From the NCBI GenBank assembly GCA_036250225.1, contig JAPZLL010000008.1, positions 1 to 64,000 of the forward strand: DNA of 64,000 nucleotides, in the 5' to 3' direction. Made by a program: the position numbers and the translations under genes. Origin of the DNA: Cercophora sp. LCS_1 (taxonomy: Eukaryota > Ascomycota > Sordariomycetes > Sordariales > Lasiosphaeriaceae). Numbering within the stretch: the first letter of the stretch is position 1; every line of letters begins with the position of its first letter. Shown one piece after another: positions 11,419 to 22,569 of the stretch. The notes below the pieces were generated by a model. It worked only from the letters and a program-made list of their open reading frames with translations. It was not told where the DNA came from and searched no databases.

Positions 11419-13607
11419 ATGGCCGAACTCGATACGCTGGACATGATTGTCCTAGCGGCGATTCTGCTAGGGACCGTCGCCTACTTCACAAAGGGCACGC
11501 TTTGGGGAGTGACCAAGGACCCCTACTCGACGTCTTTCGCAAATACCAATGGCGGCAAAGCTGGGAAGACACGGAACATTGTCGAGGCAATGGAAGAGTC
11601 TGGCAAGAACTGCATCATTTTCTATGGATCTCAAACCGGTACCGCTGAGGATTACGCTTCCAGGCTTGCCAAGGAGGGCAAGAGCCGCTATGGCCTCGAG
11701 ACCATGGTCGCTGACCTTGAGGAATACGACTATGAGAACCTGGACCAGATCCCTAACGATAAAGTCGTCATGTTCGTCCTTGCCACCTACGGTGAGGGCG
11801 AGCCCACGGACAACGCTGTTGACTTTTACGAGTTCATCACCGGCGAGGAGGTCAACTTCTCGGAGGGACGTGACACGCCGCTTGACAACCTGAACTACGT
11901 CGCCTTTGGTCTTGGTAACAACACTTATGAGCATTACAACTCCATGGTTCGCAACGTCAACAAGGCTCTCGAGAAGCTCGGCGCCCATCGCATCGGCGAT
12001 GCCGGCGAGGGTGACGATGGCGCCGGCACAATGGAAGAGGATTTCTTGGCCTGGAAGGACCCCATGTGGGCTGCCCTGCAGAAGAAGATGGGTCTGGAAG
12101 AGCGCGAGGCTGTCTATGAGCCCATCTTTGGTATCGTCGAGCGCGAGGGTCTCACCAAGGATTCCGCCGAGGTTTACGTCGGTGAGCCCAACAAGTCGCA
12201 TCTTGAAGGCACTCCCAAGGGCCCCTTCAATGCACACAACCCGTACATTGCCCCCATTGCCACCTCGTATGAGCTCTTCAACGTCAAGGACCGGAACTGC
12301 CTGCACATGGAAGTCGACATCAGCAACTCTAACCTGACCTACCAGACTGGTGACCATCTCGCTGTTTGGCCCACTAACCCCGGCGAGGAGGTCGATCGTT
12401 TCTTGGATATTCTCGGTCTCACTGAAAAGCGCGACCAAGTCATCAGCGTCAAGGCATTGGAGCCTACCGCCAAGGTCCCATTCCCCACGCCCACCACTTT
12501 CGACGCAATCGTCCGCTACCACATGGAAATCTGCTCCCCGGTCTCCCGTCAGTTCCTCGCTACTCTTGCCGCATTCGCTCCCGATGAGGCGGCAAAGGCT
12601 GAGATGACCAAGCTTGGTGGCGACAAGGATTACTTCCACTCCAAGGTCAATGTCCACCATCTCAACATCGCCAGGGTTCTCAAGACTGTTTCCAAGGGCA
12701 AGCCGTGGACCAACATCCCCTTTTCCGCCATGATTGAAGGAGTCACGAAGCTTCAGCCCCGCTACTACTCTATCTCGTCCTCGTCTCTAGAATACCCCAA
12801 GATGATCTCCATCACCGCTGTCGTCGAGCGCCAGGATCTTCCTGGCCGTGAGGATCCCTTCCGAGGCGTCGCCACTAACTACCTCTTGGCTCTTAAGGAG
12901 AAGCAGAACGGCGAGCCCAACCCCTGCCCATTTGGTCTTTCTTACGAAATCACTGGTCCAAGGAATCGTTATGATGGCGTCCATGTTCCTGTGCACGTCC
13001 GTCACTCCAACTTCAAGCTTCCGTCCGACCCTACCAAGCCTGTCATCTGCATTGGGCCCGGCACCGGTGTTGCTCCGTTCCGTGGATTCGTACGTGAGAG
13101 GAGAAAGATGGCGGAGAACGGCGAGGCTGTTGGAAAGACAATTCTCCTCTTTGGCTGCAGAAAATCAACTGAGGACTTTTTGTACGAGAAGGAGTGGGAG
13201 GTATGTCATGGCTCGGTCACTCAGATTTTGACGTTCAGAGCTAACACCAGATACAGGAAGCCAAGCAAGTTCTCGGCGACAACTTTGAACTCGTCACCGC
13301 TTTCTCTCGCGAGGGCAGCAAGAAGGTCTACGTCCAGCACCGTCTCAAGGAGCGAGCCAAGGAGATCAACGAGCTTCTCGAGAAGAAGGCTTACTTTTAC
13401 GTCTGCGGTGACGCTGCCAACATGGCGCGCGAGGTCAACACCGTCCTGGCGCAAATTCTGGCAGAGGAGCGCGGTATTCCAGAAACCAAGGCCGAGGAGA
13501 TTGTCAAGAACATGAGGGCTTCTAACCAGTACCAGGTACGTAGCTACGCTACACACAAATTACAGGCAAACGCTAACAAAGAATCACAGGAGGACGTCTG
13601 GTCATGA
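11419..13607 (+). CDS. cprA: NADPH-cytochrome P450 reductase
   Basis: Exons 11419-13200, 13257-13535 and 13590-13607 join to 692 residues, the normal fungal CPR length. The enzyme is ER-anchored and passes electrons from NADPH via FAD and FMN to P450s such as the sterol 14-demethylase. An N-terminal membrane anchor (residues 8-24) is followed by the FMN domain (SQTGTAEDYA, ATYGEGEPTDNA, FGLGNNTYEHYN). The FAD region has RYYSISSSS, and the NADPH region has GPGTGVAPFRGF and YFYVCGDAANMA. The last exon is only 18 nt and encodes EDVWS; its Trp is the conserved C-terminal residue that stacks on FAD. Both introns have a GCTAAC branch site. The second intron (13536-13589) is 54 nt and stop-free, so its retention would insert 18 residues but keep the C-terminus. 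Confidence 0.96.
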
Positions 13608-16300
13608 GGGAACTGTCGGAGTTTGGGAGGCTGGCCTGGGCAAGCAGGGCGCTAGGGTATTTATCCATCTAGTTCGGCGATGCATGCGTGCGGGCGTGAC
13701 TTTGGGAAGGGAAAGGGATCAGGAAATAGAGGAGTCCGAGAGGTATTGTCCATATTGTATTGGGCCTCGCTGCTGCTCTCGAACCTAGCTTCTTCTTGTT
13801 GCTGATGTAATGATTTTCATTATTCTTGGGATCTGGGCTGGTTCGTTTGCCAGGGAGCGTTTTGGATAAGATAATTCTCCCCTTTTTGATGTGTCTACTT
13901 GTGCGAAGACCAAATAATACTGGATGATGACATGTGATCCCCGAATCTCGATCAAGGGACAAAAGAAGCAAGCATTAAATTAACAATGGGGAAAGATGGT
14001 TGGAAAAGGATGAGATGAAAAATGGCAGGACTCACCAATCATTCCAAGCGCGATCTGCGACCCGGACGGAAGACCAGGCGATCTTGACGTTCCGATTCGA
14101 CGTGTGGCCAACGCGCATATGCACCTCTCGCCGGTCTGGACTAGGACAGGTTAGAAGTTTAGACGACAGCAAACCGAAAAATCACAGGGGAAAACCCTAG
14201 ACAAAATCCGAAAAATCGGTGAGCAAGCAACAGCGTCAGGCGTGGACGCCCCAAGCTAAGCTGAACTGATGCCACGGTGATTCCGCATACCATCTCGGCC
14301 CGAGCGTGCGACATCCGACCGAGGCAGGCGCTATCACAAACACGCAAGGCGGGTGCGGCGCCCAAGGAGGGAAGGAAGACGACCGAATCTTATATTCCCT
14401 CTTGCATCTGGATTTCCCCTTTCCCCCGCCCCTTGGATCGGGTCTCACAAGAAACACAAACGACCAGACACAAACATGCCCGGGTCTCGGAGCTAACTTC
14501 CATCCCTGGCGTCACCTGCATTCCACGAAGGGAGGAGGATGGCAGCTCGAGCATCCATACCGTCCTGGGCTGAGACGTGCAGGTGAGCGAGACAAGGCTA
14601 CGTCCCGTAATCGACGTCTTGCCAAACGGACAGCGGGGGCCTCAGTTGCGAAACCCACCATCTTTCCGTTGTTTCTTTTTCGTCACCTCCCACCTGACGC
14701 TGGCGTCAACCATGCTGGCCAACAATGGGCCGCCCTTTTCAATATCTTTTTTTTCTTTTGTGTTTGGGTGTGTGCGGTCTGCAGGGAGAGCAAGACCGCC
14801 AACTTCATGATTTCCGGAGCCGTGCAATTGTCGAGCGTTGCTCCTCTAATGTCAACAACTCACATACCTAGACCCAAGACAAACAAACCCAGTCTGTCGG
14901 ATTCAATGCTCAGCCCCGGTATCTTTCGGAAACAACGTGCCGACTGGCTTGACCAGGAGTCGTGTATGGCCCGGGGATGGCGGGTCGAGCAGCCCTCCAC
15001 CCGGGACTCGTTCGGTCGGGATTCGGCTCGGAGGGGAGGCAAGCCACCAGGCCAAGCTAGAGAACAGAGACATCTGAGACACCCTGGAGGCTGGAGGAAA
15101 GGGAGGAGGCTTGGGAGACACCAGCCAATAATCGCGACTTCCACCACACACACCAAAGTCGTCTACCGGCCTCTGCTGGTATCTCTCCTATCTATTTTAG
15201 CCCTTCTCCGTGTGGTCTCTTGACTCAATATCATGTCTCAGATTGCTGTGCCTATGATGAGCGCTTCTTGCTTTTCCATGGCAGACCAATCACTGCTTCC
15301 CACCCTTAGCGAGGACGCAACCACTGGTCGGCCTCCTGAGTGGCTGATGTTGCTGTCCGTTGCCCCCAATGTGGTGCAGCTCCCGGGAGGAGGCAAAAGA
15401 GCTTGGCTATTTTGCTGCTCGGGCTGTCCAAAGAGGCAGCGTCTTGTGTGGTTGCGGTTTCCCGCTCATGCATGTTAGGGCCTTGATCCCCGACCCGACA
15501 TGTTGAAAGAGGACGCAGTATTTCCTACTTTTTTGCCATGTTCGTCTGTCAGCTAGTTGCCGGACGCTCCTCTTCTCCCCACCACCTGTTGTATTCTTAC
15601 TCGTTCGGTTCCAGCTATCCTTGGAAGTTGATGCCGTTATTGCTCAGTCGTGGAGTAAACACAAACGGGTCAGCAGCACACAAAGCTACCTATCTGTCTT
15701 TTGCCGCTGGGTTGGTCAGGGATAGACAGCAGGAGTAGGAGCAGTACGGTTAAGAGGTAAGCCACCCTGTGTTGGAGTTGTTCTTGGGTGAAGACTAAGA
15801 ACTTGGATGGTGTTCTAGCTCTCTGTTCGTTTAACGTGAACAACCCAGCAGTCCGAGACTCAAGGCGTTCTGTTAGTCGCATTTTCGAAGAGTCACAACT
15901 TCCGTTTCGGTAATCAGGTCCCGTTCCTCGTTGCCAAAAGATTTCGGTTTTGGCGCTTCAGTGCAACTCTTCACACTGGAAGGTGGTTAGCTGAGAGCAT
16001 CGAAGCCAGTGCGGCAGGACCGAAGTTGGCGGATTGGCAATCGCGACAAGGCACACATCTGTGGCACTCTCTTCACGACGTCGACTCGGGTAGTGGGTGT
16101 CTCTAGGTACTTTGTTGTCCAGCCGCGGGTTCCTTTGGAAATAGGGGGTTCCGAAGGCATCGCAAACAAACAGGAGGGCCCAGGCAAACCAACGAACCAC
16201 CCAAAGGGCAGCACTTACACGCACGAGTGTCGCTTTCTGTGTTATCTGCAGCCAGAAAGAACGTTTTTGCCCTGGTTTTCTGGTGTCCACCTGAGGCATC
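13608..16300. other. Intergenic region, no supportable gene
   Basis: Holds the 3' UTR of the P450 reductase gene (AT-rich near 13790-13990) and upstream sequence of the RRM gene. ORFs up to about 300 codons exist on both strands, but they lack recognisable domains and overlap each other, as expected for chance ORFs in GC-rich DNA. Confidence 0.45.
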
Positions 16301-16339
16301 ACCAGGCACTCGGTCGGTCTTTCCAGTCAATGCACGCAC

Positions 16340-17581
16340 ATTGACCACAAACAACACCCACAACCCACTCTCTCCCTCGTTCTTTCTCCAGAAACATCAA
16401 TCAACTTTCTTCTATTCAAAACAGCAACCCTATCTGCAGGTGAGTGTTTGTTGGTCGTTCTTAACCTCATTGTGGCTTTACTCCCAACCGTTTGTATCCA
16501 GGGCAGTGATGGATTCAACTTCTCGTTGAAAGCCTCTCGAAAGAGAAACCCTGCTCACCTCCTTCCCGCAGCAAAGGAATCGTACTCGCCCCTTCCATTC
16601 TCCAGTTGCTAATCGCGGTTGTAGAGTTTCTGGAGATTACGTTTCTGGATTGAACATTGATTGTTCCTGCCAGTAAGTTGGTTCAACCCACACTGCCGAG
16701 CCCGTTCGCGAGTTCAAATGTGATCTCCTCCCCTTCATCTGCTTCGATCTTCTCCAAGAGATCTTCCTCCGATCATTACAGCATCACCACGCCCATCCCA
16801 GCACCCAGCCAGCGACAGTCTCTTCCATTCATCTTGCTCGATAGCTCGATCTATCTTCCTTACCCTCGCACTCGCTTGTATTGGAGTCTTTGGCACTAAC
16901 ATCTCCTCCGCTGAGCCCGTCAGTTTCCTGCCGTCAAGCGCCCAGGTCAGCCTGATCCTGTTGTCTGAGTCTGTGTTCTCTTTTGGAGGTAAGCCCATGC
17001 ACCCCATCGATCTGCTTTGCTTCACACCGGACCCCCAGAAATGGTCGCATCTTTTGGGTTGTGCCCTTATCACGAAAGCTCCGGTCAAGCGGCCCCTGCC
17101 CACGAGCAAGCTTGCGCCTACAAACTCTCCATCCCTCCTGTCACTACTTCCCACTCCTCTCTCCTCACCACTGCAATTGGCGCTTCTAATTCCTGCATTT
17201 CATTGTTTTTCTCGCAGCAGCCTGTGGCATTACACTGATAAAGTTTCTCAGAGGCTCTCCTCCGTGTACCAATTCCGAATTCTCGACGTTGTAAGGTACG
17301 TTGCTTCGACACTTTCAGTTGCGATCCCTCCCCTCTCGCTTTCGCTTCCCAGTGGCAACCTCTACTGGCGTCGATGCCAATTGCTATGTACTCTTTTGGA
17401 AATTATTTTGTTTGGGCAGCATTGGCATCATTGGAGGCCCTGAGCCGCCCCGTCGTCAGCTTGGGCGGTCCCACACCACAAGCCCCCGAGTGCCGTTCGT
17501 CCTTGTCATACTGCTTTCATCGGCATTGTTTACGGGCAAACACATGACAATGGAAACTGACCGTTCTGCAGAAAGTCCAAG
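16340..17581 (+). promoter_or_regulatory. Probable promoter and spliced 5' leader of the RRM gene
   Basis: A C/T-rich tract with CAACAAC-type sequence near 16340-16430 looks like a fungal transcription start region. Three leader introns can be proposed from splice signals: 16440-16501 (GTGAGT...CCAG), 16989-17217 (GTAAGC...CGCAG, with a TTCTAAT branch site) and 17296-17571 (GTACGT...TGCAG, with an ACTGAC branch site). The last would place the start codon 11 nt into the final leader exon. A six-residue uORF (16508-16528, MDSTSR then TGA) lies just after the first proposed intron. All of this is inference from sequence. Confidence 0.4.
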
Positions 17582-19522
17582 ATGACTATGTACCGCTCTA
17601 CTACAGGCGCCATGCCTTCCGACAATGGCAACAACCGTCATGCCAGCTATCAGGCCTACTTGAACTCTCAGGGCGCTGCTGGCACTCAGCACGATGGTTC
17701 CGCCCATGGCCAGCAAGTCAACGCTAGAACCGACGGCTTGGGCGCCGTGATGAACCAATTCAGTTCCCTCAGTCTCCCCAGCGGACCCACTGGTTCAAAC
17801 TTGTCTCATGTCCAGGCTGCTCATGGCTACTGCCCTCCGGATCAGGGTGTCGCTTACCAGGGCTACCATGTTCCTCTTCCTGTTGGTATGGCTCCCGAGG
17901 GTCCCTACCCCTTCAACTTGTCCGGGCAATTCCCCATCCAGGGCGGCTTTGCGCCGATGCCTGTTCCCTATCACAATGTTCCTTACACGCCGGGCCGTGT
18001 TACCTCCTATGCGGACCGATATGTCGATCGCTACATAGACCGCAGCACCAGCGATGTGCCGAGCCTCGAGAACCGCCGTGGTTCATACTCGACCACCGAG
18101 TCTGCCCCTGCGACGCCCTTCTTCGGCAGTGCTTCCGAGCGCGCTGCCAGTTCTCGAGCCCTAGTGATTCCGTCGAGCTACACGACTCCATCTCCCGAGC
18201 AGGCCGTCGCCCCTGCCCCGGTTACCAAGATTGAGCCAGTCGACGAGGAGCTTCTCGCTCTCCTCAAGGAGCAACCAGCGATTCCCGACGCGGTTCCTGC
18301 CGTCTTCACTCCGCCGACCCACGTCAAGTCAATTGAGCAGTGCCTGGAGAATCGCATCAACGGCAACCGCAATGTCTATATCCGCGGACTCCATCCTACC
18401 ACAGATGATGAACTTCTTCTTCAGTATGCTTCGCGCTTCGGAAAGGTTGAGCAAAGCAAGGCTATCATCGACACCGCCACTGGCGCTTGCAAGGGGTAAG
18501 CTCGACATCACCCACTCTGCTTATCAGAGTGCTAACTATTTACTAGTTTCGGCTTTGCGAAGTTTGCTGATGTCCGCGATTCTGAGAAATGCATTCGCGG
18601 CTTTTACCAACTTGGCTACGAGGTCGGCTTTGCTCGTGAGAGCTTCAACGCCCGCCTCAAGGCGGAAGGTGATGAGTGCTCCACCAACCTCTACCTGTCC
18701 AACCTCCCCAAGAACCTTAACGAGGCAGAGCTCAACGCTATTTTCATCAACTACAATGTCGTCTCGAGCAAGATTCTGCGCGATAGCATGGGCAACAGCC
18801 GTGGTGTCGGATTCGCTCGGTAAGTCTTCTGATTTTCTGTTTGGGCTCATAATATTCTAACTGTTGGCCTAGCTTCGAGAGTCGCGAGGAGTGTGAGGAG
18901 GTTATCAAGAAGTACCACGGTGCTTGCATCGGCGAGGAAGGCCTTATGATGCAGGTCCGTTATGCCGACACCCCCCGCCAGAAAGACCTCAAGCGAGGAG
19001 TTGTCCAGCTGGAGTTGTTGGCATCGAAGGCTTTACTGACTGGTCAGGTCCGATATGCGGACACCCCTGCGCAGAAGGAGCTGAAGCGCATCACCGCCGA
19101 GCGCCGCCAGTTCCGCACGAATGAGTACAACATCGGAGCCTACGGCACTGCTGACGTTGGCATCCACCCGAGCATCTACCAGCAAGGGTCTTGGAACCGT
19201 CGCGCAGCTAGCGCCATGTCAGTTCTGGCCCCTCTTTACTGGGGCGATGCTGACACTACCAGCTCGTTCGCTCCTCGCGCCTTCAGCCGTGGTGCCATCG
19301 AGTTTCCTGTGACTTCTCCCGCTGCCATCCCCAAGAAGTATGGTAGGGGTCCCAAGTCTGGTGCCAGGCACTAACTTGGGTCACAGGCAGAGCACTTCGG
19401 TTTCAGGGGCGGTCACTTCCGACGATGGTTCTGGGGACGAAGGTGTAACGGTCGCCGATCAGTCCACGATTGCGAACGCTAGCACCCAGTCTTCACCGAC
19501 CGTCAAGAGGGAGAAGTCGTAA
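17582..19522 (+). CDS. Two-RRM RNA-binding protein, RBMS/MSSP-like
   Basis: Exons 17582-18495, 18547-18819, 18873-19342 and 19407-19522 give 590 residues. Two tandem RRMs are clear. RRM1 starts near residue 263 (NVYIRGL, then GFGFAKF across the first splice). RRM2 follows (NLYLSNL, then RGVGFARFES across the second). This spacing and wording match the RBMS/MSSP family of single-strand nucleic-acid binders. The N-terminal 260 residues are low complexity. The final intron (19343-19406, CACTAAC branch site, TTTCAG acceptor) restores a Ser/Asp-rich tail ending VKREKS; without it the protein stops at 19374. An in-frame tandem duplication (VRYADTPRQKDLKR and VRYADTPAQKELKR) lies after RRM2. Its first copy and linker (18955-19047, 93 nt) may be an intron, giving 559 residues. 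The target RNAs are unknown. Confidence 0.88.
18955..19047 (+). repeat. Tandem-duplicated in-frame segment with intron-like ends
   Basis: The 41-nt sequence starting at 18955 recurs at 19048 with 32 identities, so the repeat unit is 93 nt. Both copies are preceded by CAG and begin GT, so 18955-19047 starts with GT and ends with AG. A TACTGAC branch-like motif stands just before the final GGTCAG. The segment is a multiple of three, falls on codon boundaries and has no stop, so it can be read as coding or removed silently. Confidence 0.8.
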
Positions 19523-20124
19523 CTAGCTGAACATGTTCTGCGTGGCGCATTCCAGGAGCTTTCCTATGTTCTTCATGTCTCGCATGGCTTTCCGTTATCT
19601 GACAGTTTTGGCAGAATATTCGGCACTGCTGTCATTTTTTAGCCTGCTACCCTTGTCAGGTTTGACGATGACTTCTCGGAGGTTGCTCACCAGCTCGCAT
19701 ATTCACCCTTTACTCACTGTTGCTGGGAGGAAAATTTCGGGATGCTTAGGCAAATGGAAAAGGAAGAGATGGGCTGGGCTGGGCCTTAATGGAATTGTGT
19801 TTGTTTTGTACTTGTACTGTTGCCAATATTCTCTCTGGAATTGTGAGTCGGGAAGGAAAAGCCAGCATGTCAGTATGAGTTGTTCGGGGCACATTAGAGA
19901 CTAGAAATCAAGATGCTCCGCATATGTTCTCGTTCCCGGTCCGCCTGTGTGACAGCTTTGGCAGGACACCAGCAATGAAGAGCGGCAAATAGGCATGGTA
20001 GTCATAAATATGATGTAGCATTGTATCAACCATGAATCTGTGCCAAAGATTACCTGAGACCAGTGAATACTATTTACTGTGTCTCACGATGATAAGATAG
20101 GGCGTGGTAACTTGGTCTTGGTAT
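19523..20124. other. Convergent 3' region between the RRM gene and rio2
   Basis: About 600 nt, AT-richer than the coding sequence, with no recognisable gene. It probably holds both 3' UTRs and terminators. Confidence 0.5.
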
Positions 20125-21415
20125 TCAAGTGTCGCCCCCAATGGCTAGATTCTTCATACCTTGTTCATTATCTTGAGAAAGATCAGCGACTGAACTTTTC
20201 CCACCCCCTATTGCTAAAACCACCTGGTCTTCCGCCTGATCTTCATCTTGCTCACCACCTCCCTCGCTCTCACTCTCATCCTCCCCATCCTCTTCATCAT
20301 CATCTGCAACCTCTGCATCTCCCTCGGGACCCCTCTGTTCCTCTTGTTCTCGAATTGCCGCCTCCAAGTCTTTCGCCATCTTCTTGGTAAAGCCAGAGGC
20401 CTCGAGCGCAGCATCGAGCCGCCGTGCGCCATCCTTACCGACAGTTTTCTTGGCGTCGGCGTAGAACGGCCCTGGCTCAGACGGCACAAAGTGGAAGCGC
20501 CGTGAGAAAAAGGTCTTTACGCAAGCGACGTCACGGTCAAAGTACATGGACGCATTGGGGTGGTCCATGGATACCATTTGGGGGAAATCGATAAGGATGG
20601 GTGTCAAAGTAATGGCTTCCTCGTCTGACTCTGGCTGGGTGGTCTTGTCCTCGCGGATGAGGATGTTGAACTCGTTGAAGTCACCGTGGATCAGCCCGTG
20701 TTTGGCTAGTCGGAGGAGAAGCGCGATGAGTTCGGCGTAGAGAGACGCTGGGCTGGGGACTGAAGAGATTTGACGGAGGGGGAGGGCGTCGATGAGCGAC
20801 ATGACGATTGTGTGGCGCGAGTGGGCGATGGGTTCGGGGACGGGGAATCCTTCGTCTCGGAGGGCTGACATGAAGGCGTATTCTTTGGTGGCGGCGAGGC
20901 GGGAGAGGTATTGCCATGAGCCGGTCTTGTTCTTGCGGAGGTAGTCCCGGTTGGATTTGACGGTGCGGAAGGAGATGCGGCCTAGTCGGTGGATCTTGAG
21001 GACCAATTGCTTGCCGGTCTGGTCGGCGACGATCATGATGTCGGATTCTTTGCCTACGCCGATGCGGCTACCGACTGAGTAGACGTGTTTCTTGAGGGCG
21101 TGCGCGTGCAGGGCTAGGTAGTCCAGGCCCCCGTAGGTGAGGCGGTAGCCATCGTATTTGGCGTCCTTGAGCTTGGCGATGAGTCCGTTTTTGGCCAGGG
21201 CTGAGATGGATTTGTGAACACCGGAGGCGCCGCCCTTTAGTCGTGATAGTTTCTCTATTAAAGGGGTAGGAACAAGCTCATGATTCTTGGTGCCTTGCTC
21301 AACCTGGAGCGAGGGTTAGCTTGGGTGGACCGGGGAGCAGAGAATGACGAACAGCTTGGAGGACCTTCCAGTCCTCCAATGTGAGGTGGCGCATCGCCCT
21401 GGTATCTAAAAACAT
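20125..21415 (-). CDS. rio2: RIO2 atypical protein kinase/ATPase, 40S ribosome maturation
   Basis: Exon 1 (21353-21415) encodes 21 residues and exon 2 (20125-21303) the rest, 413 residues in all, close to yeast Rio2 (about 425). The 49-nt intron starts GTTCGT and has a GCTAAC branch site. Rio2 binds pre-40S particles and acts in late cytoplasmic maturation of 20S pre-rRNA. The N-terminal winged helix starts MFLDTRAMRHLT and includes KNHELVPTPLI. The P-loop is GVGKESD (about 103-109), the catalytic Lys is in VLKIHR (about 124), the catalytic Asp in HGDFNEFN (about 229), and the metal site is DFPQ. The C-terminus is very acidic, as in other Rio2 proteins. It shares a 445-nt divergent region with vma9. 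Confidence 0.96.
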
Positions 21416-21860
21416 GGTGGTGACTTCTCTGAGGGACTGTGTAACTCGGAGAACGCTGTGATGTGCAAGGTCCAAGTCAAGACCCCCGGTGAACTATGAA
21501 CCCCACCAAGATTTCTGTGACGGCCCCTCCCAAAAATCATGGCCGATAAGATTAAGATAAGGTTTGGTGATGGACCGGAATTTGTATCCGCCGGACAGGG
21601 CCAGCTGGCAAAATGTGGGTACCGTCCAACGGCAGGGGAGGCCAGCTCTGGGACGGAATCGGGGAAGCTGACGTGCGGTGCTTTTGCCGCGCCGCGCCAT
21701 TCAACATCAAGACGACGTCAAAACCTCCCAAAGGAACTCTTGCGACCGCCCAACAATCATTTGATGCTACGATAGCTGGACATTGAATCAGTAATCTGGA
21801 AGAGGGAGATTACAAGAACCAGAGACAAACAGTAATTCGGAGTAGCGAGCAGTCCTCAAG
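21416..21860. promoter_or_regulatory. Divergent promoter region of rio2 and vma9
   Basis: 445 nt separate the two start codons, so the region must hold both promoters. No clear TATA box was identified; the vma9-proximal part is AT-richer. Confidence 0.5.
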
Positions 21861-22150
21861 ATGGCCAACGGATACAGCGTCTTCGTCGGCCTTGTCGTCA
21901 TCGCCGCCATGTGCGCCGGCGCCTGGTTCTTCTCGCCAAAGGGGGAAAACAACGTGTATGCTCTATCTCTAATTGACGAAACTATCAGGAGCTCTAACTA
22001 ATAATCAATCGCTGCAGGCTATGGCGATCATCCCTCATCCTCACCTTTATCAGCTGCTACCTCATGTGGGCCATCACTTTCCTCGCCCAGTTGCATCCCC
22101 TTATCGAGCCGAGACGATCAGACCTTCGAGAGAAATATTTGCATCACTGA
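21861..22150 (+). CDS. vma9: V-type H+-ATPase subunit e (Vma9-like), 75 residues
   Basis: Exons 21861-21955 and 22018-22150 join to 75 residues, the family's typical size. Subunit e is a small, very hydrophobic part of the membrane V0 sector of the vacuolar proton pump and is needed for its assembly. The first helix (SVFVGLVVIAAMCAGAWFF) ends in SPKGENNV. After the 62-nt intron the protein continues LWRSSLILTF, then a second membrane helix with LMWAITFLAQLHPL and a short tail with EPRRSDLREKY, both strongly conserved in the family. The join is at GT|G inside the Val codon, with GTATGC donor and CTGCAG acceptor. Confidence 0.93.
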
Positions 22151-22569
22151 GCTTTGTCACTACAAGGAGAAATTGCTCTGCGCGCGCACACCCTTTGATG
22201 AAGGGGTTGCTCTGGTGATGGACTTGAGGCGGATGGTCGTTGTACGAATACCCACCACTATTACGGCATTACATTTGCAACTTGGGACGGCGTTTGTTAG
22301 GCTGCGGTATTATTGTTCCGTTTTGGGGACCGGGATGGACTCGAGGGCGGTGGTTGATCGGCCCTGCATTTTTGGGGATTCTCGCGGCGGAAGACGATGG
22401 TCATTCGGACGTGTGTTTGTCCATGGCATAATTGAGGTTAGAAAGGGACCAACGGGTCCTCGTGTAGAACATGTATATGCTCAAATCCGCTAAGGTATAA
22501 GGCCTGTTCTCTGAAAACACAAAACCACACGCTGGCAATGTGATGAAGGGAAGTCTCCTTTGGAAGCCA
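22151..22569. other. Convergent 3' region between vma9 and arv1
   Basis: About 420 nt with no gene seen; it should contain both 3' UTRs. Confidence 0.5.

Noticed and set aside
11467..12660. 397-codon open frame opposite the P450 reductase gene
   Set aside because: It is a shadow of a strongly codon-biased real gene; its translation has no domain and the sense strand has all CPR motifs.
22018..22500. Longer ORFs (81-106 codons) over the vma9 second exon
   Set aside because: They are in other frames; only the spliced frame gives the conserved V-ATPase subunit e sequence with its natural stop at 22150.
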